DNA from: Cepaea nemoralis
Lineage: Eukaryota; Mollusca; Gastropoda; Stylommatophora; Helicidae
NCBI GenBank assembly: GCA_014155875.1
Contig: JACEFZ010005555.1
Span: 36,001-100,000 of the forward strand
Direction of reading: 5' to 3'
DNA: 64,000 nt
Under the pieces are notes generated by a model that saw only the letters and a list, made by a program, of their open reading frames with translations, searched no databases and was not told the origin of the DNA. Position numbers and translations under genes: made by a program. This document shows, in pieces, positions 11,285-22,217 of the stretch. Position 1 is the stretch's first letter. Each line of letters opens with the position of its first letter.

Positions 11285-11350
11285 AGCAAGGGTGGCACAG
11301 TGATTAGTGTGCTTGCCTGCAAAGCAGTTGTCTGGATTCAATCCCGAGCA
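11285..11350 (+). mobile_element. tRNA-like SINE head
   Basis: A-box-like GGTGGCACAGTGATTAGTG and B-box-like GGATTCAATCCC are spaced as in a tRNA. The anticodon-stem region (CTTGCCTGCAAAGCAG) is imperfect, and no acceptor stem closes, so this is a tRNA-derived repeat and not a tRNA gene. Confidence 0.6.
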
Positions 11351-11447
11351 GAAAAAGGTTTATTGTTTTTTTTCTTTTCTTCAACTAGCACGGCTCTGGG
11401 GTTGAGTCAGTCTTATAAAATGGATATTAGACAAATGTTAGAACATT

Positions 11448-12132
11448 CTTAGCTTTTAACACAAGCAAAACAGAGGTAATGACTATAACTAAAGAAGAAC
11501 AAACAACAACAATTCACCTAAACGAACATCCCTTGAAACAAGTAAATAGTTTCAAGTACCTAGGAAGTATAATATCATCAAATGGCTGATCAGAAGACGA
11601 GATCGAAAATAGGTGCAATAAGGCAAATCAACTCATTGGACAAATGGCACCAATACTAAAGAACAAACATGTATCAATAACTACCAAGAAAGCACTTTAC
11701 AACACAATCTTCCTGCCAACTCTATGCTACCAATGCCAAACCTGAACAATGACAGAAAAAGAGAAAAGAAAACTCACAACAACAGAAATGAGGTTCCTGA
11801 GAAGAATACTCAACGTATCAAGAAGAGATAAGACCAGAAATGAAGAAATCAGGACTAAAGTAGGGGTTAAAGCAGCACTAGATTTTATTAGAAATCAGCA
11901 AGTCAAATGGTTTGGCCATGCAAGTAGGTTACCAGTCAACAGCATACCACAACAAGCAATGATGTACAGACCAGATGGAAAGAGAGGAAGAGGCCGACCA
12001 CGTAAACGTTGGACGGAGGGAATAGCAGAGTCCATGGGAATATCGATATATGAAGCCCATAATCGGGCACTCTCCCGCTGTTTATACTTCACCTCGACAC
12101 CGCAAGGTACAAGAGGAACATGATGAGATGAG
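11448..12132 (+). mobile_element. RTE-like LINE (family 1), 685-bp 5'-truncated copy
   Basis: The sequence is closely similar to the 3' part of the element at 3289-6417 (reverse strand), covering the end of the reverse transcriptase and the C-terminal domain (RRILNVSRRDKTRNEEIR, GRGRPRKRW). A perfect 13-bp target-site duplication, ATGTTAGAACATT, flanks it (11435-11447 and 12133-12145). The tail is GATGAGATGAGATG. Two in-frame stops (after SSNG and QT) show it is dead. Confidence 0.95.
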
Positions 12133-12316
12133 ATGTTAGAACATTTTGAGAAGGAAAGGAGACGAGACAGATAACTGGCCACCCTACTTCATATGTCGTG
12201 GCCTAGAATATGTGAAGGCCTGGCATTTCACACTCCAAAGGCGGTATCAGCTATAGACTATCTTTTATAGGAGTTGTAGTAATCCACACTCATTCCATTA
12301 TATGTGTTTTAGTGCG

Positions 12317-12323
<7 letters not shown>

Positions 12324-12401
<78 letters not shown>
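12324..12401. repeat. (TA)n-(TG)n microsatellite
   Basis: About 29 TA dinucleotides pass directly into about 10 TG dinucleotides. Such TA/TG junctions commonly arise by point mutation and expansion. Confidence 0.97.
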
Positions 12402-12976
12402 TGTGTGTGCCCACGTGCATGCGTGTGTGTGTGCACATATTGATAATTCACTGACATCAATGCTTTTCCACAAAAATGTCTCCTCCCAAGCACTCACAAT
12501 TCACGCCGGGCTGGCCTTTATATCAACCCGGCGGCAATTTAATCAAATATTCAACCTTCTAGATACAGCAGAACTAGATATAATCTACCCTTCATAACAT
12601 TGTATATGTCTTCTATCAGGCGTTATGTTTACGTGAATATCTGGTTCTCTTCAACGTGTATCTATTGCTACACTCCCAGAATCCTTTGCGACTGACAGGA
12701 CTACCATGGTAACCGCAATACCTTAGAAATGCCAAACTTGCTTACTCAACGCCAGATATACGCGCTTCCACACGCCAGATATACGCGCTTCCACACGTGC
12801 TGTATGTAAATCCGTAGACGCACTTTATTGTAAAGATAAAAAATAATCAATGTTCCTGTCAAACGATAAAGTATTTCTGCAGATAACTCTCATTGACATT
12901 AACCACTGTTGCAATAATAACATATATATCAACATTGCCACCTTGTTGTAATTATGTATACATTAACACCTTGTAA
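12402..12976. other. unassigned sequence
   Basis: No gene seen. A 24-bp direct repeat (CGCCAGATATACGCGCTTCC core) occurs twice in tandem at 12749-12797. Confidence 0.5.
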
Positions 12977-13535
12977 TTCTTCTTCTTCTTCTTCTTCTTC
13001 TTCTTCTTCTTCTTCTTCTTCTTCTTCTTCTTCTTCATCCGGAATGTTATTTTTCTTCCAGATGTGATTGCAGTGTGTTGTTATGCACCCTTGGGCCTAA
13101 ACCCTTGGGCCAACTAATCCGACTTTTGCGTGCGTTTTTGACTAGGTCGACAATCCTGGGGGACTCTCACTTTTGTGGTGCCGTCCACGTCCCACCTGGT
13201 CAAGTTGGAACGGTCGAAGACTTCGCTATCATCCCTTAAGGGAAGACAGGGACAATCCATGGGCACTATCCGCCATCCAGAGAGGTTTCCATGTTTGCAG
13301 AGCCGACACATAGCGCTCTGGTTCTGGGCTCACTCTTAGAATCGCCACGTTCTGCTCTTGGCTGCTTTATTTCCTCACTTCAATTTACTGGACATTTCGT
13401 TCGCCACGGGCCGTTCCCGCACAAACCAGACCGGTTTGCAGACGTTATCCACTCAGCGAGTTTTCGATTCGGACATTTGCTTGTCGTTGTGCCCGGAGGA
13501 CAATATAGTCAGAATTGTTCCGGGCACAATGGAAA
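12977..13535 (-). mobile_element. retroposon with (GAA)n tail, copy 1
   Basis: On the minus strand a body of about 500 bp ends with CAATCACATCTGGAAGAAA, then TTCCGGATGA, then about 19 GAA triplets (12977-13035 on plus). The last 100 bp align with the minus-strand body at 55610-55749, which has the same order of blocks and the same GAA tail. The upstream part (13120-13500) aligns with 14240-14680. There is no clear protein. It is probably a nonautonomous element or a LINE 3' end. Confidence 0.7.
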
Positions 13536-13690
13536 TTCAACTTTATTCAATTCAATTCAACTTTATTTTAAAAGGGTTACAAATTGGGCACGCAGGCCCG
13601 TCTTATATTTAGCCCTTCCAATCACTCATCTTTCATTCATCAATAGTGCATAATGCATTCACATAGGAAAATGCATTGTCAAATGAATGT
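13536..13690 (-). mobile_element. 3' end of CR1-like LINE (LINE A family)
   Basis: The block GGGTTACAAATTGGGCACGC then AGGCCCGTCTTATATTTAGCCC matches the 3' UTR of the LINE at 45941-48853 (GGGTTAAGAATCGGGCACGC, AGGCCCGTCT). Its simple tail here is (TTCAA)n, against (CAA)n there. Confidence 0.7.
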
Positions 13691-13734
13691 TGTAAACATA
13701 AACAATGCATATTACAATGTTATGAGACACATCC

Positions 13735-14036
13735 CTCACCCATCCACACAACCTCTTTCCACCCACATACACCCAAACCCACCCACTCACATCACCATCC
13801 ACCCACATAGAACCCCCACCAACCCATCAACCCACACCTCACCCACCCACACATATCACCAACCCATACACACACACCCTCCATCCACTCACACACATCT
13901 CCCACCCGCACACACCCGACCCACCCCATCCTCCCACATACCCACCCCACCCTCCCACATACCCACCCTACCCACCCACACAAGCCTCACCCAGGCTTAC
14001 ACACCCCCACTCACCCACACACATCCCCCACCCACG
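13735..14036. repeat. CACCC-rich low-complexity tract
   Basis: This tract of about 300 bp is nearly free of G on the plus strand and consists of irregular ACCC/CACA/CATCC words. Pro/Thr/His-rich readings of it are artefacts. Confidence 0.9.
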
Positions 14037-14210
14037 GAAAACTAGCTAGTCAGAGCTGTTCCGGACACGAGGGGCATTCGGAAAATTAGAAAGGCAGAGC
14101 TGTTCCTAGCACGAGGGACAATCGGAAAACTAGCTAGTCAGAGCCGTTCCGGGCGTGAAGGACATTCGGAAGACTAGTTAGTCAGAGCTGTTCCGACCAC
14201 GAAAGACATT
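14037..14210. repeat. tandem array, 44-bp unit, 4 copies
   Basis: Unit: GAAAACTAGCTAGTCAGAGC then TGTTCCGGACACGAGG. A single related unit (TATAGTCAGAATTGTTCCGG) sits at 13505-13535 at the edge of retroposon copy 1, so this array expanded from the end of that repeat family. Confidence 0.85.
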
Positions 14211-14700
14211 TCACTCGGACGTTTTTGCGTTGCGCCTGATTTATTTGCGCCCTTAATCTAGCACATCCGAATTTCAGTGGACATTTTACGGGGTTACCTT
14301 CCAGGGGTTTCAAGGGACGTTAGACTCTTACTGTTGTGGTGTCGCTCACATCTCAGCTGGTCAAGGTAGAACGGTCAAAGGTATCACGGTCAACCCTCAA
14401 GGGAAGGCAGGGGTGGACCATGGGCATTCCCCGCTATCCAAGGAAGCTTCCATAGTTGCAGAGCCGGTGCATAGTGCTTTGAGGCTGGGCTCACCCGAGG
14501 AATCGCCACGTCCTGCTCATGGCTGCTTTCATTCCTCACTTCAGTGTTGTGGGCATTTCGTTTACCACTGGTAGCTCCCCACACAAATCAGGTACTGGTA
14601 GTCTGCGGACGACATCCATTCATCAAGCTTTCGCTTCGGACTTCCACTTAATGGATTCGCTAGCCAAGCGTTCCGTTTCGTGTTTTTGAGACGTTTTTCC
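14211..14700 (-). mobile_element. retroposon copy 2, related to 12977-13535
   Basis: The shared blocks occur in the same order as in copy 1: GCTGGTCAAGGTAGAACGGTC, GGGAAGGCAGGGGTGGACCA, AGAGCCGGTGCATAGTGCTT, GGCTGCTTTCATTCCTCACTT. By eye the two copies share roughly three quarters of their bases. This one has no GAA tail at its left edge; the 44-bp array sits there instead. Confidence 0.7.
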
Positions 14701-15054
14701 ACCTTTGACTACGATCATTAAATAAGTATAGATACAGACTTTCATCGTAACCATTTCGTGTGGCTGGAGCGCTTTTTCTACCTTTAGTGCCCGCTCATGA
14801 GATAGGCTACATGTGCTGCCGGCTCAGCACCTTACCTCCGTGCGACAGTGAGCGTGTAACGGCTAGGCCCTCTCATCCGGGAACCCCTCATATCCCCCAG
14901 TTGAGAGCCTTCGAACAAGTGTCTGTGCAAAGCATGTAGCGTGTTCAGCATCTCATCTCCATTTTAAGGTGAGTAATTATCGGCCCGGCTCTCACAACTA
15001 GGGGTTAATGGCTTAGAGGAGTTCAGCCATATCCCTCAGCTGGAAGCCTTAGAG
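14701..15054. other. unassigned sequence
   Basis: No gene or repeat recognised. Confidence 0.5.
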
Positions 15055-15165
15055 CAGTGGTTCTCAACCTTTTTTGGTCCGTTCCCCCTTCACTATATTT
15101 TAAGGACGTCATTCCCCCCCTTCGCCATATTTTTAGGACATCATTCAGAAGGACATCATTCATGC
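15055..15165 (+). mobile_element. solo end of a hAT-type MITE
   Basis: Starts with CAGTGGTTCTCAACC followed by T6, as at 9763. It continues with two repeats of TTAAGGACGTCATTCCCCC-like sequence. The opposite terminal repeat is missing; sequence passes into a tetranucleotide tract. Confidence 0.75.
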
Positions 15166-15193
15166 TTCCTCTTGTGATAATTTACACATACAT

Positions 15194-15541
15194 ATCCATC
15201 CATCCATCCATCAATCCGTCCGTCCGTTTGTCCGTCCGTCTGTCCGTCCATCCATCCACCCATCCATTCATCCATCTACTCATCCATCCACCCATCCATC
15301 CATCCATCCGTCCGTTTGTCCGTCCGTCTGTCCGTCCATCCATCCACCCATCCATTCATCCATCTACTCATCCATCCACCCATCCATCCATACATCCATC
15401 CATCCATACATCCATCCATCCATCCATCCATCCATCCATCCATCCATCCGTCCGTCCGTCCGTCAGTCCGTCCGTCCGTCCGTCCATTTATCCATCCATC
15501 CATGCGTCTGTCCGTCCGTCCGTCTGTCCGTCTGTCTGTCT
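15194..15541. repeat. (CCAT/CCGT)n tetranucleotide tract
   Basis: Mixed CATC, CGTC and TGTC tetranucleotides. An 88-bp segment beginning TCCGTTTGTCCGTCCGTCTG recurs at 15223 and 15311, so the tract grew partly by block duplication. Confidence 0.95.
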
Positions 15542-16984
15542 GTACAATGATCATTAAGCTGTAATACTATATGCACACAATTTGCACTTTGCTGGGGGAT
15601 ATTGTGAACGCAGTACCTTCTATCAATCCTTCGCTGCAACGGGACGATGGCTTAAGTATTTCCCAATGCGTGCGAGCAATCTCTTTCTGTTAATCAACAT
15701 TAATTATTAACGCCTTAAACAGAACACTCAGTGACCTGCAAGCACTACACTCCACATCAAATAAGCTCGTGAATAAATGCTACAAACGTCAAGAAACATG
15801 CGTGTGTTCTTTAGACTCAGCTTGGACGTATTTATGAATAAAGCATCTATTCTGGGTATCAAGCTGATTATAATTGCTGCAATACTCGTTGTATTCATTA
15901 CGGACTCACGGAGTATGCTTATTAAGGTGGACAAGAATGATGGGAACTGCAGTAAAGCTTAAAAAGGCAATAAATGAATCACCCAAAAAGACGAGAAGTA
16001 GATTGTGAGCTTTACTAAAATACGACTACAAGAGACAAATTGGACGTTGCGGCCAAAGCCTTCGTCAGCACAGAACATAGAAATACAAACCGACACAAAC
16101 CTACATGAAACACACTATGACAATATTAAACTAATTAAATGTACTTATCTGATTCTGTATCCTTGCTTGGAAAGACTGACGACGCGTAGGGCGACAATGG
16201 ATTAATAGACCGGATGTATGGTACACGGGTCAAAGGTCAAACGGGAGGGGAGTGGGGTGGAGAAGCGCCCATGTGTGCGGAAAAGTGAAAATTAGGACCG
16301 GCAAAGATGTCACGGACGCAGTTCACAATTAGCAATTCTCGTTAAGCTCTCGAAACACAGCTGCGGAAGATTGCATTGTGTTGGTCCTCACAGAGGGGCA
16401 TGAGTCGCGGTCGTTCAGAAAACGTTTCTTTGAGTTTTCGCTGCCTTGATATTTTTTGGGAGGAAATTTGTGTATTGTCGCTCTCATAAAAGATACATTG
16501 TCCATAGTGTGTTTTGTTTTCCCTTAGTAGGAATCTGCTGTGCGAATGTGAAATGTTCTGACTATCACACTTTGCAATCCTGAGTGCACAAAGAAATGGC
16601 GAACGGCGAAATCTGACATCGAACCCACATCAGACCGTACTCACACCAATGTAGATGTAATGTCCTAACCGTTACATACACTTTTATTTTGACTTGATAT
16701 CCTATGGCTTCTTAATTAAAGGTCAACGTAATAGATTATAATAGTTATTTACTGCCTGTTGACTCTTCAGTCTTACATATGTCTGGACAAGCTACAGCAT
16801 TCATAAAGATGACCAACTATTTTAAAGCTGCAATAGACAGCGCTGTACCTACAACTTTCACACTCAACCTTGATCCTACAACTGTCATGTATAGCTCCGA
16901 AACTCATCATCATGTGCCATGTCGATAAGCGTGGGAGGCCATGTTTCAACACTGTCACCGGAGTTGTTAATCAGCTATGTGTTC
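15542..16984. other. unassigned sequence
   Basis: No gene. A motif GGACGTTGCGGCCAAAGCCT then TCGTCAGCACAG at 16042-16075 resembles CGACGTTTCGGTAATGTACA at 18004, a pattern often found at the ends of dispersed repeats in invertebrates; its class is not determined. Confidence 0.45.
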
Positions 16985-17860
16985 TTGTTTCGACCGTGCT
17001 ATTTGGTCAAGCCATCATATATTTACTTCTCTGCCTTCCCCTGGTTCTTTTCCACTCAATCTTGCCAGTTGTCATAAAGTTCTCTAGTTTATTTCTTCTC
17101 ATACTGTGCCCATAAATGTTGGTTGTCTGCGTCTAATTTCTCCAGTCAGTTTACGATTTTCATTTGCTTCTTGTAGGACTTGCTCATTAGTTTTTCTGTT
17201 CGCCCATGGTATTCTTTGCATTTTCTTCAGAAACCACACTTCCACTGCCATTATATGTTTTTCAGCGTGTCTGCTCATTGTTCACGTTTCACATAAGTAC
17301 AAAGGTATAGGTTCTAGGTAGCACTTCAACGCTTTTTTTCTGGTTGCAATTGACATTTTTGTTGTTGTTGTTAGTATGTATTCTAAATTGCAAAAGGCTA
17401 CCACTGCATAGCAATTTTTGTTCTAATCTCTTCAAGGCACCTACCATCAGATGTTATGACTATTCTGAGATAGCTGTACCGATTCACTTGTTTAAGAATA
17501 TTCCCATTTACCCATATACTGTATTACATTGTGGCATTTCTTTCTTCCTATTGATGACCATAATCTCTGTCTTCTTACAACTTAATTATAACCCAAATTG
17601 TTCACTGAGTACAATAACCGTATCTATTAAATGTTACAGATCATGTACATTGTCTGTAATCAAAACCGTATTATCCGCATATCTAATGTTATTGATGTTT
17701 CGTCCCTTAATGATGATTCCTATCATATCTTCCGCATTTCTAAACATATTTTCACTGTATAAGGAAACAAATCAGGAGACCTCACACATCCCTGCCGCAC
17801 ACCTCTCTAAATAGGCTGATATGACCTACTTTATTATCAATCGTTATGGCACCTTGCTGA
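16985..17860 (-). mobile_element. RTE-like LINE (family 2) 3' half, decayed
   Basis: Read on the minus strand, this collinear remnant aligns with 32260-33150: reverse-transcriptase end (LMIAVHSEQ-like region near 17600), the VNGNILKQVNRY-type segment (17480-17520) and the C-terminal domain. Several frameshifts and a GTT-rich slip at 17356 are present. It ends near 16985 before the usual C-terminus. Confidence 0.8.
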
Positions 17861-18539
17861 ATGAATAACAATGAATACAAGTACATGTACATACCTGGCT
17901 AGGATTTCAAGACCAGGTAAACAGAAAAGCATCACCGTGGGAAAATGGATGAAAATAATATAATAATATAGTAATAACTAAGACAAATATAAACGAAACC
18001 AGTCCGACGTTTCGGTAATGTACACCTTTCTCAAGAACAATGCAAACATGAATACTATTTAAATAATATGAAATTAAAGCACACAATAAATATACTTTAC
18101 AATGTAAATGGAATTGTTTTTAATTGCGTAACACGTAATTGTGTTTAATTGGTGTAATGGAGCAGTTCTTGTGATATTATTGAACAAAAGTTATGTTATT
18201 AACATTATTCAGTAAATTTAACTGGATTGGCTGCAGAGGATACAAAATAAAGCCTTGGTGAGTGCAATTTTAAAATAATTTTTACTTCTTTAATTTCAAT
18301 TGTTATTACTAAACCTCTCATTATTGTCATAATATTTCTAACCTATCAATTAATTATTAACACTGTCATGTTCCCTGTGCAATCCTCTTTAATTTGATGT
18401 ATTATACAATATATCTGCTACTATTTTAACAGTTTTAAAAGCATTATTGTGACACACCCCTACTTCCCATTTTCTGCTATAAATTTATGTTTGGTCAGGG
18501 CCCACTTTTTGTTTGGCAGACAATCAGTTAAGTGTGAAA
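17861..18539. other. AT-rich unassigned sequence
   Basis: No gene. Contains the CGACGTTTCGGTAATGTACA motif noted at 16042. Confidence 0.45.
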
Positions 18540-18740
18540 TCATGTGCAGTCTTCTTCTTATAGCCCATTCGTATGTCATTAGCGATCATGTCCGCGCCGA
18601 GCCTTCTATCTCTTGAGCTGTCAGTCATTTGCGATACCGATGTTCCTCCAGGCCATGATATCAAACTGTCCGGCAACTTCTCTCTTGGTCTTCTTCCTAC
18701 TTTACCTCCCCTCCAACTCTCCCGTTGTGTCGACATACAT
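18540..18740 (-). mobile_element. possible LINE C-terminal fragment
   Basis: The minus-strand frame has GRRPREKLPDSLISW, then DRRLGADMIANDIRMG, resembling the R-G-R-P-R...W...DR..WR tail of RTE-like LINEs. No other domain is present. Confidence 0.5.
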
Positions 18741-18861
18741 GACTAGTACTGTATGCCCAGTGCATATCCGAAGCGTGAAGAATGACCCTGACTATAAAAC
18801 GTCCTTAACCTTGCCCGCGATACTCTGTGTTTAATGTTTCATTACGCTTTGTCTATCTTTG

Positions 18862-18993
18862 TTCTGACGTTGCATGTGAGGAGAGATCATCATGTTCTGA
18901 AGTTACATGCGAGAATACATGATCAAATTATGACGTTACACGTGAGTAGACTTCATCAGATTTGGACATTACATGTGAGTAGACACCATCAAG
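18862..18993. repeat. tandem repeat, 33-bp unit, 4 copies
   Basis: Units begin TTCTGACGTTGCATGTGAGG, TTCTGAAGTTACATGCGAG, TATGACGTTACACGTGAG and TTGGACATTACATGTGAG. It is open in one plus frame as an 11-residue repeat because the period divides by three. Confidence 0.85.
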
Positions 18994-19084
18994 ACGTAGG
19001 ATATCAGAAACATGTACGAATACGCTGTGAACACGCAGGAACAGCCGACCTTCGATATAGAGATGACAGTTTATGATGATGATG

Positions 19085-19995
19085 GCGATGACGAAGATCA
19101 TGAAGTAAATCTAATTAACAGTAATGCAAAGATCATGAACTAAGTTTAGTTACAGTAAAGAAAGATCATGAGCTAAATTCAGTTACAGTATAGCAAAGAT
19201 CATGAACTACGTTTAGTTACAGTAAAGCAACTATTATGAAAAAAGTCTAGTGTACAGTAAAGCAACGATCATGAACTAAATCTAGTGTACAGTAAAGCAA
19301 CGATCATGAACTAAATCTAGTGTCAGTAAAACAACGATCGTGAACTAAGTCTTAGTGTACAGCAAAGCAACGATCATGAACTAAATCTAGTGTACAGTAA
19401 AGCAACGATCATGAACTAAATCTAGTGTACAGTAAAGCAACGATCATGAACTAAATCTAGTGTACAGCAAAGCAATGATCATGAACTAAATCTAGTGTAC
19501 AGTAAAGCAACGATCATGAACTAAATCTAGTGTCAGTAAAACAACGATCGTGAACTAAGTCTTAGTGTACAGCAAAGCAACGATCATGAACTAAGACTTG
19601 TGTAAAGTATAGTAACGACCATGAACTAAGTCTAGTGTACCGTAAAACAACGACCATGAACTAAATCTAGTGTACATTAAAGCAATGATCATGAACTAAA
19701 TCTAGTGTACAGTAAAGCAACGATCATGAACTGAGTCTAGTGTACAGTAAAACAACGATCATGAACTAAGACTAGTGTACAGTACAGCAACGATCATGAA
19801 CTAAATCTAGTGTACAATAAAGCAGCGATCATGAACTAAATCTAGTGTACAGTAAAACAACGACCATGAACTAAGACTAGTGTACAGTAAAGCAACGATC
19901 ATGAACTAAATCTAGTGTACAGTAAAGCAACGATCATGAACTAATCACAGTTCACAGTGTAGAAACCACGAAGAACTAAGTCATGTGTACATTAA
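19085..19995. repeat. tandem array, 35-bp unit, about 25 copies
   Basis: Unit: TGTACAGTAAAGCAACGATC then ATGAACTAAATCTAG; the period measured from 19391 to 19426 is 35 bp. Copies are more diverged at both ends. Its right edge reaches to within roughly 10-15 bp of the splice donor at 20004-20009, so it occupies the very start of the LRR gene's intron. Confidence 0.95.
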
Positions 19996-20003
19996 AGAAA
20001 TCT

Positions 20004-20009
20004 ACTTAC
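20004..20009 (-). promoter_or_regulatory. splice donor of the LRRNT exon
   Basis: The minus strand reads AAGAT|GTAAGTAG, matching the consensus donor. The apparent open frame would otherwise end four bases later at TAA. Confidence 0.75.
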
Positions 20010-20230
20010 ATCTTCACGACCAGTTTGGCCCGTTCCGCTGACATCTGAGGCACAGAATCCAGCACACCTGTGTCAGTACACGTCAGGTTCACCTCCCCAA
20101 TGTCATTCTCCTCGCACGTGCACCTATTTGGACATCCAGTTGGTCCGCAGGTGGTCAGATTTGGCCAGAAAATAAGAAAATCAACCAGGAGAAGCGTCGT
20201 TGTAATCAGCGATCTTAAAGAGACGCTCAT
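20010..20230 (-). CDS. first coding exon: signal peptide and LRRNT cap of a leucine-rich-repeat protein
   Basis: The minus-strand ATG at 20228-20230 opens 73 codons plus two bases. Residues 2-26 hold a hydrophobic core (TTLLLVDFLIFW) typical of a signal peptide. Residues 33-51 give C-P-x2-C-x-C-x11-C, the LRRNT cysteine pattern, followed by GVLDSVPQM and KLVV, the beginning of a first leucine-rich repeat. The exon ends ...AAGAT and is followed by GTAAGT (complement of 20004-20009), a perfect donor that splits the first repeat; LRR genes often have an intron there. The product should be secreted or a single-pass membrane protein. Downstream exons are not in this window (they would lie below 20004, where I find only satellite and LINE), so the family member cannot be named. 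There are no frame defects. Confidence 0.75.
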
Positions 20231-21300
20231 AACTGTTGACTAGTTAGTCTAATCTCGTAAAAGGTATCCCGGCATACACATTGGAAGATACTACTTATAA
20301 AAGAATCCCGAATCTCTAGATAATTGAGTTAAAACTGCAACAACCGACAATATTTTGTATTGCAGATACAAGTCGATTGCTTTATTAAAATACGAGTTCA
20401 GCACCATGTGTCCAAGTCCCTTATGGGGTGTTAAATGGCCTTTACTTTGTTGTTACGGATACAAGTGTGTACTACTCCAGAGAAAACACTTCCTCAGTTA
20501 TGTTGTTGTATGACGTTTCTTCAATCCATGTGCAGTTCTGGTGTTAGACCAGTCCGGGTCGTATCTATGTTCGTACAAGATAGGCGGTGGTTATTAGAAA
20601 CTTTCATAGATATGGTTTACACCTCTTGTTGAAAAGCGGCGTCGCCTGTTGTTCTGTATTTACCATCTGCAATGAGAATTGCATGATTATAAGTGTCGAG
20701 TTACAACAATCTGATGTATAATACATGTGATTCACTCATAGCCCTTCCTCTGTTATCACGTTTGTAGCTGTGTATTTCTTATTTCCGAATACGTGAACGC
20801 ATATCAAAACCATCAGATCCCAACACTGGATTGAAATCTAGAGGTATACAGTAATAAGTTGTTAGATCAACAGTCAACCAAGGAAACATAAATAAGCTGT
20901 TAGATCAACAGTCTACCAAGGAAATATACACACTACATGTCTCAGAAGGAACATACATGTGTATAAAAATATCTAGCTTGTAGCTGTGCCTTTCAGTCAT
21001 ATGTCCTCATACTTGAACACATCAAACTCTTCAGATCCCACCACGGGAAGGAACCCCAGAGATACACAATAATAAACATTCTACCATGAAAAACAAACAC
21101 TACATGTTCGAAAATGAACATACACGTATATTAAATACCACAGTAGAGAAAGAAAGAAAAAGGAGTTCGCCATTAGCGAAAGCAAGCATGGTACAGCTAG
21201 CGATTTGAGAGGCCAGTCTCTGATTTGTAACGTGTCGCCTGCTAGCCCTCAGGTATCATGCATAGTTGGCTAGAGTAGGATAATGACAACTAGTCAAGTC
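20231..21300. other. sequence upstream of the LRRNT exon, unassigned
   Basis: Should hold the 5' UTR or promoter of the LRR gene if the exon is the first. I see no clear TATA box on the minus strand. No transposon is recognised. Confidence 0.45.
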
Positions 21301-21470
21301 AAGAAGCTCGGTAAGCGGACAGGCAGGCGGGTTGGCGATAGGCTAGACAGATATTCTGGTAGAGTTGCTGGCAGTTGGGGGGGGGGGGGGGGGGGGTGGG
21401 GAAATGGTGTATAGACTAGACAGACATTCTGGTAGAGTTACTGGCAAGTTGCAAAGTAAGATAAAATAAA
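21301..21470. repeat. diverged satellite units with a G20 run
   Basis: GGCTAGACAGATATTCTGGT then AGAGTTGCTGGCAGTT (21341) is repeated at 21412 (AGACTAGACAGACATTCTGG, AGAGTTACTGGCAAGTT). These share CTGGTAGAGT.GCTGGCAGGTT with the main 36/45-bp satellite and look like its ancestral or decayed edge. Positions 21377-21396 are twenty consecutive G. Confidence 0.75.
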
Positions 21471-21549
21471 AGTTACGGTCATTTTTCGCGCCTTAAGGCA
21501 TTCGGCATAAGGTGCTAGTCTCATATGTGTATAGATAAACCAACACACG

Positions 21550-21750
21550 CGGGTGATGGGGCCAGTGTCACGCGGGTTCTGGGACCAGTGTCACGCGGCC
21601 GCCTTTACTTACCCGAGACATTTCCTGGTGCCCATTTTAGGCTGCATCGACCTGGGAACACAGTTTAAAATTTATAATCCATCCCAATGCGGATCGAACC
21701 CCAGATCACCGGTGCGGCAGGCGGGTGTCCAACCACTATGATGTCGCGGC
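21550..21750 (-). mobile_element. tRNA-derived SINE, family 3
   Basis: The minus strand has A-box-like TAGTGGTTGGACACCC and B-box-like GGTTCGATCC, followed by a body whose GAGACATTTCCTGGTGCCC-type block (plus strand 21618-21637) matches CAAGACATTTCCTGGTACCA at 40631-40650. Two copies in the window, both minus. Confidence 0.75.
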
Positions 21751-21774
21751 TTCCGGTTGAGAGGTATAGAAGAT

Positions 21775-22005
21775 ATATTTGACTGGCTGGCTGGTTGAGA
21801 CTGACTTTCTGGCAAGTTGAGACTAACTGGCTGGCAGGTTGAGACTGACTGGTTGGCAGGTTGAGATTGACTGGCTGGAAGGTTGAGACTGACTGGCTGG
21901 CATTTTGAGATTGACTGGCTGGAAGGTTGAGACTGACTGGCTGGCATTTTGAGATTGACTGGCTGGCAGGTTGAGACTGACTGGCTGAAAGGTGGAGAGA
22001 CACCA
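21775..22005. repeat. tandem array, 22-bp unit, about 10 copies
   Basis: Unit: TTGAGACTGACTGGCTGGCAGG. Variants AAGG and ATTTT at the end of the unit alternate. It shares GGCTGGCAGGTTGAGA with the larger 36/45-bp satellite and is probably its relative. Confidence 0.9.
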
Positions 22006-22029
22006 CCACCCGCATCATCATCATTATGA

Positions 22030-22215
22030 GCCCTGGTAATCGGCATTGCCGTTCATGTCTCTCCACAGATCTCCGTCTTTGGTTCTCTGGATCATCTCTA
22101 CTGATAATACTCCGCCATGCCAACGTCTCAGTCTCAGTCCATCTACTATCTTTACTTGCTCTGCCTCTGTCTCTTCTCCTATTGATATTTCCAAGAATCG
22201 TGATGTTTTCCGACG
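22030..22215 (-). mobile_element. LINE 3' fragment (family 3)
   Basis: Aligns with 40860-41010 and 34690-34840 (TCTTTGGT.TCT..ATCA, CCATGCCA..GTCTCA, TCT.TCTCC...TTGTCACGATGTTTTCC-type blocks). In those the reading is the R-G-R-P-R...W...DR tail of an RTE-like LINE. It separates the 22-bp from the 36/45-bp array. Confidence 0.6.
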
Positions 22216-22217
22216 CC

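Noticed and set aside
15057..15557. His/Pro/Ser-rich protein
   Set aside because: Tetranucleotide (CCAT/CCGT)n tract.
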